Made by a program: the position numbers and the translations under genes. The notes beneath the pieces are model-generated. The model was given only the letters and a program-made list of their open reading frames with translations, did not search any database and was not told the DNA's origin. 8,063 nucleotides of DNA from Stenotrophomonas sp. GTDB taxonomy: Bacteria; Pseudomonadota; Gammaproteobacteria; Xanthomonadales; Xanthomonadaceae. The stretch is from contig QFOV01000263.1 of NCBI GenBank assembly GCA_003248565.1, positions 1-8,063 on the forward strand, written 5' to 3'. Positions 1 to 5,001 of the stretch are shown piece after piece (the stretch's first letter is position 1; every line of letters starts with the position of its first letter).

Positions 1-1164
1 GACGTCGCCGCCCAGCACGCCGCCCTGGATCGCAGCACCCAGTGCCACGGCTTCGTCCGGGTTGACGTCCTTGCGCGGTTCCTTGCCGAAGAACTCGGTA
101 ACAGCCTGCTGCACCTTCGGCATGCGGGTCTGGCCACCGACCAGGATCACTTCGCTGATGTCGCTCGAACGCAGGCCGGCGTCATTCAACGCAACGCGGC
201 ACGGCTCGATCGACTTCTTGATCAGCTCTTCGACCAGGCTTTCCAGCTTGGCGCGGGTCAGCTTGATGTTCAGGTGCTTCGGACCGGAAGCGTCTGCAGT
301 GACGTACGGCAGGTTCACTTCGGTCTGCTGCGCGGACGAAAGTTCGATCTTGGCGCGCTCAGCGGCGTCCTTCAGGCGCTGCAGGGCCAACGGATCCTTG
401 CGCAGGTCGATGCCCTGGTCCTTCTGGAACTCTTCAACCAGGTATTCGATGACGCGGTTGTCGAAATCTTCGCCGCCCAGGAAGGTGTCACCGTTGGTGG
501 CCAGCACTTCGAACTGCTTCTCGCCGTCGACGTTGGCGATCTCGATGATCGACACGTCGAAGGTGCCGCCGCCCAAGTCATACACAACGATCTTGCGATC
601 CTTGTTGTCACCCTTGTCCAGGCCATAGGCCAGGGCAGCAGCGGTCGGCTCGTTGATGATGCGCTTGACGTCCAGACCAGCGATGCGGCCTGCGTCCTTG
701 GTGGCCTGGCGCTGGCTGTCGTTGAAGTAGGCCGGCACGGTGATGACCGCTTCGGTGACCTTTTCACCGAGGAAGTCCTCGGCAGTCTTCTTCATCTTCT
801 CCAGCACGCGGGCAGAGATTTCCTGCGGTGCCATCTTCTTGGCATCGCTGGTCTGTACCCATGCGTCGCCGTTGTCATGCGCCAGGATGGCGTACGGCAC
901 GTGGGCGATGTCCTTCTGCACTTCGGCGTCGGTGAACTTGCGGCCGATCAGGCGCTTCACCGCGTAGAAGGTGTTCTTCGGGTTTGTGACGGCCTGACGC
1001 TTGGCCGAGGCACCCACCAGCACTTCGCCGTCCTTGGTGTAGGCGACGATGGAGGGCGTGGTGCGATCGCCTTCCGAGTTTTCAATGACGCGGGCCTTGC
1101 CGCCGTCCATGATCGCCACGCACGAGTTGGTGGTGCCGAGGTCGATACCAATGATCTTGCCCAT
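1..1164 (-). CDS. dnaK: Chaperone protein DnaK (Hsp70), N-terminal part; 3' end outside the window
   Basis: DnaK is the cytosolic ATP-dependent Hsp70 chaperone that works with GrpE (nucleotide exchange) and DnaJ. The first 388 residues are present, covering the nucleotide-binding domain. The visible landmarks, in order, are the N-terminal phosphate-1 motif IGIDLGTTNSCVA (about residues 4-16), the segment VPAYFNDSQRQATKDAG, NEPTAAALAYG, the phosphate-2 motif DLGGGTFDVS, and ILVGGQTRMPKV close to the left edge. The linker and substrate-binding domain lie beyond position 1. The start ATG (1162-1164) has an AGGAG Shine-Dalgarno 6 nt upstream and gives the canonical MGKIIGIDLG start. It follows grpE on the same strand, 144 bp away, and has its own sigma-32-like promoter in that gap. 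No frame disruption is seen. Identification is essentially certain. Confidence 0.98.
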   Translation of the reverse strand, partial: MGKIIGIDLGTTNSCVAIMDGGKARVIENSEGDRTTPSIVAYTKDGEVLVGASAKRQAVTNPKNTFYAVKRLIGRKFTDAEVQKDIAHVPYAILAHDNGDAWVQTSDAKKMAPQEISARVLEKMKKTAEDFLGEKVTEAVITVPAYFNDSQRQATKDAGRIAGLDVKRIINEPTAAALAYGLDKGDNKDRKIVVYDLGGGTFDVSIIEIANVDGEKQFEVLATNGDTFLGGEDFDNRVIEYLVEEFQKDQGIDLRKDPLALQRLKDAAERAKIELSSAQQTEVNLPYVTADASGPKHLNIKLTRAKLESLVEELIKKSIEPCRVALNDAGLRSSDISEVILVGGQTRMPKVQQAVTEFFGKEPRKDVNPDEAVALGAAIQGGVLGGDV

Positions 1165-1170
1165 GGGGGA

Positions 1171-1175
1171 CTCCT
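1171..1175 (-). promoter_or_regulatory. dnaK ribosome binding site
   Basis: On the minus strand the sequence reads AGGAG, then 6 nt, then ATG. This is a near-ideal Shine-Dalgarno site and supports the dnaK start at 1164. Confidence 0.8.
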
Positions 1176-1197
1176 GAGATTCGTTTGCCGGCAGCCG

Positions 1198-1251
1198 CCG
1201 GGGATGAATGGGATATGGGGAAGGACCTGATGACATTCAAGTCATCCCCGG
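1198..1251. repeat. Inverted repeat enclosing the dnaK promoter
   Basis: The arms CCGGGGATGA (1198-1207) and TCATCCCCGG (1242-1251) are perfect 10-bp reverse complements separated by 34 bp. They flank the sigma-32 boxes of dnaK. A second, competing small palindrome, GATGAC (1229-1234) with GTCATC (1241-1246), shares bases with the right arm and covers the -35 box. In an RNA reading through from grpE both arms would be transcribed and could pair. In a transcript starting near 1206 only one arm remains. The role is unknown: it could be an operator, an RNA processing site, or chance. Confidence 0.5.
1213..1241 (-). promoter_or_regulatory. Sigma-32 (RpoH) heat-shock promoter of dnaK
   Basis: Read on the minus strand, CTTGAA (1241-1236) and CCCCATAT (1220-1213) are separated by 15 nt. 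This matches the known sigma-32 consensus (CTTGAA, about 11-16 nt, CCCCATnT) in both boxes. Transcription would start near 1206, giving a leader of about 42 nt before the dnaK ATG. The inference is that dnaK can be induced by heat independently of grpE. The promoter lies inside a 10-bp inverted repeat (arms at 1198-1207 and 1242-1251). Confidence 0.75.
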
Positions 1252-1266
1252 AACACTGTTTGCCGA

Positions 1267-1307
1267 CGGCCGCGCCTGATTTAGGCAGCGGCCAGCCAGC
1301 GCGGCCG
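1267..1307. repeat. GC-rich inverted repeat directly behind grpE
   Basis: CGGCCGCGC (1267-1275) and GCGCGGCCG (1299-1307) are perfect 9-bp reverse complements with a 23-nt loop, starting 1 nt after the grpE stop codon. No T-run follows on the minus strand, so it is not a classical intrinsic terminator. It could partly stop, stabilise or allow processing of the grpE-dnaK transcript. Confidence 0.4.
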
Positions 1308-1308
1308 A

Positions 1309-1824
1309 TCAGTCGGCCTGGGCCACCACAACCAGCGCCGGCCGCAGCAGGCGCTCGTTGAGCAGGTAGCCCTTCTGGAACACGGTCACTACCGCGCCCG
1401 GGGCCACGCCGGCCGGTGCCGGCACCTGGCTGATGGCCTGGTGATGCTCCGGATTGAAGGCCTGACCGGCCGGGTCCAGCAGGACCAGACCGTTGTCAGC
1501 GGCTACTTTGAGCAGCTGCTTGTAGGTCAGTTCCATACCTTCGCGCAGCGGATTGGGCTCGCTGCCAGCAGCAGCCAGGCCTGCATCCAGGCTGTCGAAC
1601 ACCGGCAGCAGGTCGCCAAGCAGCTTCTCGTTGGCGAACTTGCGGGCCTGGTCGATGTCACGGGCCACGCGCTTGCGCTGGTTCTCCAGGTCGGCGCGTT
1701 CGCGCAGCGATTCGGCCTTGACCTGCTCCAGCTCGGCACGCAGCGCCTCGATCTGGTCGTGCTGCGCGTCGTCACCGCCCATGGCGGCGTTCTCGGGGTC
1801 GAATTCAGTGTGCTCTTGGTTCAT
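1309..1824 (-). CDS. grpE: Nucleotide exchange factor GrpE
   Basis: GrpE is the homodimeric cytosolic partner that releases ADP from DnaK. The product has 171 residues, typical of the family. An acidic, poorly conserved N-terminus (MNQEHTEFDPENAAMGGDD) leads into a long coiled-coil helix (about residues 20-80) containing the family stretch ENQRKR-like LENQRKRVARDIDQARKFA. The C-terminal beta domain follows, with HHQAISQVP and VFQKGYLLNERLLRPALVVV, a hallmark of GrpE. The ATG at 1822-1824 is chosen because AAGGAA lies 6 nt upstream and homologues start near here. The open frame continues to an ATG at 1905, but that extension lies at and upstream of the likely heat-shock promoter. dnaK follows downstream, as usual. 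No hrcA lies upstream; recN does, facing the other way. Confidence 0.97.
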   Translation of the reverse strand: MNQEHTEFDPENAAMGGDDAQHDQIEALRAELEQVKAESLRERADLENQRKRVARDIDQARKFANEKLLGDLLPVFDSLDAGLAAAGSEPNPLREGMELTYKQLLKVAADNGLVLLDPAGQAFNPEHHQAISQVPAPAGVAPGAVVTVFQKGYLLNERLLRPALVVVAQAD

Positions 1825-1830
1825 TTCCGG

Positions 1831-1836
1831 TTCCTT
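1831..1836 (-). promoter_or_regulatory. grpE ribosome binding site
   Basis: The minus strand reads AAGGAA, 6 nt, ATG (1824). This site decides the start, because the same frame is open upstream to 1905 but has no comparable signal there. Confidence 0.7.
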
Positions 1837-1866
1837 GGCGGATGTTCTGCCGCCTACCACGACCCG

Positions 1867-1893
1867 TATGTGGGCTGTACCGAGAGTTTCAAG
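1867..1893 (-). promoter_or_regulatory. Sigma-32 (RpoH) heat-shock promoter of grpE
   Basis: On the minus strand, CTTGAA (1893-1888) and CCCACATA (1874-1867) are separated by 13 nt. The -35 box is a perfect sigma-32 match and the -10 box a partial one. Transcription would begin near 1860, about 36 nt before the grpE start. No CIRCE element (the HrcA operator, TTAGCACTC-N9-GAGTGCTAA) is seen around it, so regulation is probably through RpoH alone. Confidence 0.6.
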
Positions 1894-1955
1894 GCTCAGG
1901 CTCACTCCATGAGACGCTTTGTTCCTAATCTGTGCCGGTCACCGTCTGTCCTACA

Positions 1956-1983
1956 TTGACCTATCCAGCCCGCATGCTAGTTT
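1956..1983 (+). promoter_or_regulatory. Possible recN promoter
   Basis: TTGACC (1956-1961), 16 nt, then TAGTTT (1978-1983) resembles a sigma-70 promoter with a good -35 and a weak -10 box, ending 25 bp before the recN start. I see no clear SOS (LexA) operator nearby, neither the E. coli CTGT-N8-ACAG type nor the TTAG-N6-TACTA type reported for Xanthomonas. This is a weak call. Confidence 0.3.
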
Positions 1984-2008
1984 TGCGCGGCCCCTAGACC
2001 CGCCCGCC

Positions 2009-3610
2009 ATGCTCAGACATCTATCGATCAAGGATTTTGCCGTTGTCCGCGCCACCGAACTCGAGTTCGGGCCAGGCATGACTGTTGTTTCCGGCGAGAC
2101 CGGCGCCGGCAAGTCATTGATGGTGGACGCATTGGGCTTCCTGTCCGGCCTGCGCGCCGACTCCGGCGTGGTCCGCCACGGCGCCAGCCGCGCCGAGCTG
2201 TCAGCCGAGTTCAACCTGGACGACGACGCCCCGGCACGCAGCTGGCTGCGCGACAACGAACTCGACGACGAGGAGCAATGCCAGTTGCGGCGAGTGATCC
2301 GCGCCGACGGCGGCTCCCGCGCCTTCATCAACGGCCGCCCGGTGCCGGTATCACAGCTGTCCGAACTGGCCGGCTTCCTGGTCGAGATCCACGGCCAGCA
2401 CGACCAACAGGCGCTGCTGTCGCGTCCCAGCCAGCTGGCCTTGCTCGATGCCTTCGCCCGCAACGAGGCCGAACGCGCCGCCGTACGCAACGCCAGCACC
2501 CAGTGGCAGGCCTTGCTGGATGAGCGCGATGCGCTGTCCCAGCAAGGCGACGTCTCCGACCGCATCGGCTTTCTTGAGCACCAGCTCGGTGAGCTGCAGC
2601 GCGAAGACCTGGAGCCGGCAGCCATCGCAGCGCTTGGCGCCAGCCACCGCCGCCAGGCCCATTCCACCGCATTGATCGAAGCCTGCCAGCGCGCTGGCGG
2701 CCTGCTCAATGGCGACGAGGACGGCCCTTCCCTGCTCTCGCTGCTGCAGCAGGTGCGAAACGAGCTGGGCCGCGCCAGCCAGCACGACGCCCGCCTGGGC
2801 GAGGTCGATGCCATGCTCGATGCCGCCGGCATCCAGTTGCACGAGGCGCTGGCCCAGCTTGACCGGGTCCAGGACGACCTGGACAGCGACCCGGAAGCCT
2901 TTGAGGACATCGAGCGTCGGCTGAGCCGCCTGCACGACCTGGCCCGCAAGCACCGCGTGCCAATGGAGGAACTCGCCGCCACCCGCGACCGCCTCGAAGC
3001 CGAGCTGGAGCAGCTGCGCGGCGCCGACGAGCGCCTGGCCAAGCTGGCCGGCGAGATCGACAAGGCCACCGCTCGCTGGCAAGCCGTGGCGGCCACCCTT
3101 TCCAGCAGCCGCCAGATCGCTGCCACCTCGCTGTCTGACACCACCACCGCGCTGATCGGCGAGCTCGGCATGGGCGGCGGCCAGTTCCTGATCGAACTGG
3201 AGCCCCAGGCACAGCTGCGCCCGGACCCGAATGGCGCCGAGCGGGTCGAGTTCCTGGTCGCCGCCAACGCCGGCCAGCCAGCCCGCGCCCTGCGCAAGGT
3301 TGCCTCTGGCGGTGAGTTGTCGCGCATCTCGCTGGCCATCGAAGTCGCCGCACTGGGCCTGGACGCCGTGCCAACCATGGTTTTCGACGAAGTGGACTCC
3401 GGCATCGGCGGCGCCATCGCCGACATCGTCGGCAAGAAGCTGCGCGCCCTGAGCGAGCGTCGTCAGGTCCTGTGCGTGACCCATCTGCCGCAGGTCGCCT
3501 CCAAGGGCCACAGCCATTACCGGGTCAGCAAGGCACCGGTGGAAGGCATGACCCAGAGCGCGGTTGAGGGGCCGCGAGGAAGAGCTGGCACGCATGCTGG
3601 GCGGGGCTGA
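2009..3610 (+). CDS. recN: DNA repair protein RecN, C-terminal tail frameshifted
   Basis: RecN is an SMC-like ATPase that holds broken DNA ends together during recombinational repair. Visible motifs are Walker A GETGAGKS (residues 29-36), EIHGQHDQQALLS in the N-terminal head, a long coiled-coil middle (about 150-390), the ABC signature SGGELS (433-438) and Walker B MVFDEVD (457-463) with the catalytic Glu at 461, followed by CVTHLPQVAS. The ATG at 2009 gives the family start MLRHLSIKDFAVV; the 30 upstream in-frame codons do not look like RecN. After Glu520 (TQSAVE) the frame departs from the family and ends with 13 unrelated residues at a TGA (3608-3610), giving 533 residues. The expected tail is intact in another frame (3576-3662). 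Both ATPase motif sets remain, so the protein may still be active. It is divergent from grpE. Confidence 0.93.
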   Translation: MLRHLSIKDFAVVRATELEFGPGMTVVSGETGAGKSLMVDALGFLSGLRADSGVVRHGASRAELSAEFNLDDDAPARSWLRDNELDDEEQCQLRRVIRADGGSRAFINGRPVPVSQLSELAGFLVEIHGQHDQQALLSRPSQLALLDAFARNEAERAAVRNASTQWQALLDERDALSQQGDVSDRIGFLEHQLGELQREDLEPAAIAALGASHRRQAHSTALIEACQRAGGLLNGDEDGPSLLSLLQQVRNELGRASQHDARLGEVDAMLDAAGIQLHEALAQLDRVQDDLDSDPEAFEDIERRLSRLHDLARKHRVPMEELAATRDRLEAELEQLRGADERLAKLAGEIDKATARWQAVAATLSSSRQIAATSLSDTTTALIGELGMGGGQFLIELEPQAQLRPDPNGAERVEFLVAANAGQPARALRKVASGGELSRISLAIEVAALGLDAVPTMVFDEVDSGIGGAIADIVGKKLRALSERRQVLCVTHLPQVASKGHSHYRVSKAPVEGMTQSAVEGPRGRAGTHAGRG

Positions 3611-3662
3611 GATCAGCAAGGAGGCGCGGGCCGCGGCGCGGAAATTGCTGACGGAGGCCTGA
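3576..3662 (+). pseudogene. Out-of-frame C-terminal tail of RecN
   Basis: This frame reads EEELARMLGGAEISKEA and continues to ARKLLTEA before a TGA at 3660-3662. It clearly matches the conserved end of RecN (E. coli ends with ELARLLGG and ANAKELLAA). It lies one frame off the recN body. Removing one G from the GGGG run at 3568-3571 would join SAVE to GREEELARML. Compared with E. coli RecN, about five residues would still be missing between MT and ELAR, so a deletion of about 14 nt explains the frame change equally well. The tail has no start codon of its own that would make sense. Confidence 0.8.
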
Positions 3663-3675
3663 TAGCGGGAAGCCC

Positions 3676-3730
3676 GGGCTTTGGGCTTTGGGCTTTGGGC
3701 TTTGGGCTTTGGGCTTTGGGCTTTGGGCTT
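3676..3730 (+). repeat. Tandem GGGCTTT heptamer array, potential G-quadruplex
   Basis: Seven perfect copies of GGGCTTT plus a partial eighth (GGGCTT) run without interruption. The eight GGG tracts separated by 4-nt CTTT loops fit the standard G3-N1-7 quadruplex rule, with room for two stacked structures. The G-rich strand is the non-template strand of recN. With no terminator seen between recN and the array, an RNA quadruplex in the recN 3' untranslated region is also possible. Perfect copies suggest recent slippage and likely copy-number variation. Confidence 0.95.
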
Positions 3731-3737
3731 GGCTCGA

Positions 3738-3762
3738 GGCTTTGGCTTTGGCTTTGGCTTTT
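3738..3762 (+). repeat. Tandem GGCTTT hexamer array
   Basis: There are four perfect copies of GGCTTT (3738-3761) plus a T, directly after the heptamer array and an 7-nt spacer (GGCTCGA). The unit is the heptamer minus one G, so the two arrays probably share an origin by slippage and divergence. Confidence 0.85.
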
Positions 3763-3776
3763 GGCTCTGGTTCTGA

Positions 3777-3816
3777 AGCCCCTCTCCCGCCTGCGGGAGA
3801 GGGGTTGGGGTGAGGG
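3777..3816 (+). repeat. Dispersed palindromic repeat, left unit
   Basis: CCCCTCTCCCGC (3779-3790) pairs perfectly with GCGGGAGAGGGG (3793-3804), followed by the tail TTGGGGTGAGGG. I recognise this hairpin plus tail as a type of intergenic repeat common in GC-rich proteobacterial genomes, from memory and not from a search. It forms an inverted pair with the unit at 3848-3893. It could act as a transcript-end stabiliser or weak terminator for recN, though no T-run follows. Confidence 0.75.
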
Positions 3817-3847
3817 CAGCTCTTGGCTCTTAAGGCTCCGCTCCAAA

Positions 3848-3893
3848 AACACCCCTCCCCAACCCTCCCCTTCGCTGCACGAAAGGGAGGGAG
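3848..3893 (-). repeat. Dispersed palindromic repeat, right unit (inverted)
   Basis: Read on the minus strand this gives a hairpin (CCCTCCC...TTTCG, loop, CGAA...GGGAGGG, one mismatch) followed by the tail TTGGGGAGGGG, nearly the same tail as the left unit. The two tails face each other across 3817-3849 and are complementary, so the pair could also form one long stem. The arrangement resembles a BIME, i.e. two REP-type units in inverted orientation. Confidence 0.7.
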
Positions 3894-3940
3894 CAAATCT
3901 CAAAGCGGAAGCACCGCCCGCTGACGCCTGACCGGCGAGA

Positions 3941-3967
3941 CCCCTGCCGAGCATGGCTCGGCACTAC
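3941..3967 (-). repeat. SMAG-type REP element (GTAG palindrome)
   Basis: On the minus strand the element starts with GTAG (3967-3964), then TGCCGAGC, loop CAT, GCTCGGCA (stem arms 3956-3963 and 3945-3952), then GGGG. A GTAG head next to an imperfect or perfect palindrome is the definition of the SMAG family, the abundant REP elements of Stenotrophomonas maltophilia. Such elements are thought to be mobilised by RAYT transposases encoded elsewhere; none is in this window. Confidence 0.8.
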
Positions 3968-4007
3968 ATCCAAGCCCCTTGCCTGCGGTGAGCGGGGAGC
4001 ACAAACA

Positions 4008-4034
4008 AAAACACCGGCCATTGGCCGGTGTTTT
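4008..4034. terminator. Bidirectional intrinsic terminator, mainly for fur
   Basis: AAAACACCGGCC (4008-4019) pairs with GGCCGGTGTTTT (4023-4034) around a 3-nt loop. On the minus strand the stem runs into TTTTTGTTTGT, a good U-tract, 42 bp past the fur stop codon. On the plus strand it ends with TTTT, so it may also stop any transcription coming from recN. Confidence 0.85.
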
Positions 4035-4075
4035 CAATTCAGCAGCAACGGCCCAGAGGCTGCGCCGTCAAAGCC

Positions 4076-4501
4076 TTACTTACGCTTCTTGCGCACATAG
4101 AGCACCAATGAGTGCTCCTCCAGCTCGAAACCGTGTTCCGCAGCGATCTTCCGCTGCAGCTCCTCGATTTCCGGGCTTTCGAACTCGATGATCTTGCCCG
4201 AGTCCACGTCGACCATGTGGTCGTGGTGGCCGCCGCGGTCCAGCTCGTAAACCGCCTGGCCGCCTTCAAAATTGTGCTTGAGGACCAGCCCGGCCGCCTC
4301 GAACTGGGTCAGTACACGGTAAACCGTGGCCAGCCCGATCTCATCACCGCAATCAAGCAACTGGCGGTAGATGTCTTCGGCGGTAAGGTGGTGGTGTTGG
4401 GGGGTGTTCTGTTCAAGCAGGGCAAGGATGCGCATCCGCGGATGCGTTACCTTCAAGCCGACTTTGCGCAGGTCATTGGATTCCATAGCCATCGTGTTCA
4501 T
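4076..4501 (-). CDS. fur: Ferric uptake regulator Fur
   Basis: Fur is a dimeric cytosolic repressor that uses Fe(II) as corepressor. The winged-helix part contains LKVTHPRMRIL, the helix LTAEDIYRQLL and the recognition segment GLATVYRVLTQFEAAGLV (about residues 56-73). The dimerisation part has the metal-binding HHDH (92-95), IIEFESPEIE and the C-terminal LVLYVRKK. The two CxxC zinc-binding pairs of E. coli Fur are missing: the positions of C93 and C96 are Asp98 and Ser101, and no C-terminal cysteines exist. The only Cys is residue 51. The same is known for Pseudomonas aeruginosa Fur. Start codons at 4501, 4492 or 4486 are all possible without a clear Shine-Dalgarno; the family start METND suggests 4486 (136 residues). 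It is divergent from bamE, 89 bp away, the classical fur-omlA arrangement. Confidence 0.96.
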   Translation of the reverse strand: MNTMAMESNDLRKVGLKVTHPRMRILALLEQNTPQHHHLTAEDIYRQLLDCGDEIGLATVYRVLTQFEAAGLVLKHNFEGGQAVYELDRGGHHDHMVDVDSGKIIEFESPEIEELQRKIAAEHGFELEEHSLVLYVRKKRK

Positions 4502-4551
4502 TGGCGGTTTAACGCCAGTTATCTCCGGTCAGATCGCGCTGGGTGCCGGGG

Positions 4552-4561
4552 AGTGTATCAT
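4552..4561. promoter_or_regulatory. Possible overlapping -10 boxes of the divergent fur and bamE promoters
   Basis: The 89-bp region between fur and bamE must hold both promoters. On the plus strand TATCAT (4556-4561) is a fair -10 for bamE, with no good -35. On the minus strand TACACT (4557-4552) could be the -10 of fur, with TTGAGG 15 nt upstream, a short spacing. The two would overlap. No convincing Fur box is visible. These are weak calls. Confidence 0.3.
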
Positions 4562-4590
4562 CGACCTGATTTCCTCAACCGCCCTACCTA

Positions 4591-4980
4591 ATGCGCAACC
4601 TACTGTTGATCGCCGTTGTCGCCCTGTCCACTACTGGCTGCGGCATCATCTACAAGCAGCCCATCTATCAGGGCAACCTGATCCGTGAACAGTCCGTTGC
4701 GCAGCTGCAGGCCGGCCAGAGCAAGCAGCAGGTCAACGCGCTGCTGGGCACGCCGTCCATTGCCGACCCCTTCCACGCCCAGCGCTGGGACTACACCGCC
4801 AGCCAGCGCGTGAACCGCCTGGGCAAGACCGAGGTGAAGAACTTCACCGTGTTCTTCGAGAACGACCTGGTCACCCGCTGGGAAGGTGAGTACTTCCCGA
4901 CCCAGGATGCCGATCTGGCCCGTAACAGCGTGCGTCAGTTCGGCCGCAACCTGGCCAAGGACAAGAAGAAGGGCCGCTGA
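4591..4980 (+). CDS. bamE: Outer membrane protein assembly factor BamE (SmpA/OmlA lipoprotein)
   Basis: BamE is a small lipoprotein on the periplasmic face of the outer membrane that stabilises the Bam complex during beta-barrel insertion. The product has 129 residues. Its signal peptide has a short hydrophobic core (LLLIAVVAL, residues 4-12) and ends in STTGC, with Cys17 as the lipidated residue; Thr at -3 is less usual than Leu. The mature part shows the family pattern YQGNLI, VAQLQAGQSKQQV, LLGTPSIADPFHAQRWDY (about 52-69) and an FFENDLVTRWEGE strand. The C-terminus is basic (KDKKKGR). It is divergent from fur, as omlA is in Pseudomonas and Xanthomonas. No Shine-Dalgarno is evident before the ATG. 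Its terminator lies at 5004-5040. Confidence 0.95.
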   Translation: MRNLLLIAVVALSTTGCGIIYKQPIYQGNLIREQSVAQLQAGQSKQQVNALLGTPSIADPFHAQRWDYTASQRVNRLGKTEVKNFTVFFENDLVTRWEGEYFPTQDADLARNSVRQFGRNLAKDKKKGR

Positions 4981-5001
4981 TCCAGCGCCCCCTTCACAGG
5001 C

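Larger units (their letters stand above)
3663..4075. other. Gene-free repeat-rich spacer between recN and fur
   Basis: This stretch of about 410 bp contains no credible gene. Open frames across it translate to low-complexity peptides (minus strand SPKPKAQ repeats) that arise only from the tandem repeats. It contains, left to right, heptamer and hexamer tandem repeats, two long palindromes in opposite orientation, a SMAG-type REP hairpin and a bidirectional terminator, each listed separately. Only short stretches (about 3894-3940 and 3968-4005) show nothing recognisable. Confidence 0.85.

Noticed and set aside
274..1230. Open frame of 318 codons on the plus strand
   Set aside because: It lies fully antisense to dnaK, whose protein is unmistakable; long antisense frames are common in GC-rich genes.
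1825..1905. 27-codon N-terminal extension of GrpE
   Set aside because: It lies across the likely sigma-32 promoter, lacks a Shine-Dalgarno, and does not match GrpE N-termini.
1919..2008. 30-codon N-terminal extension of RecN
   Set aside because: The RecN family begins at MLRHLSIKDFAVV; the extension contains the probable promoter.
1825..2008. CIRCE element or LexA box
   Set aside because: I searched both strands by eye for TTAGCACTC/GAGTGCTAA, CTGT-N8-ACAG and TTAG-N6-TACTA and found no match.
1951..3435. Open frame of 494 codons on the minus strand (also 2351-3619)
   Set aside because: Antisense shadow of recN; the Ser/Arg-rich translation shows no domain.
3676..3762. CRISPR array
   Set aside because: Units are 6-7 bp with no spacers; this is a simple tandem repeat.
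3525..3954. Minus-strand open frames with SPKPKAQ repeats
   Set aside because: The repeats are the translation of the GGGCTTT array; no ribosome binding site or conserved domain, and part is antisense to recN.
4502..4590. Fur box for autoregulation
   Set aside because: No stretch resembles GATAATGATAATCATTATC; at best single half-site fragments.
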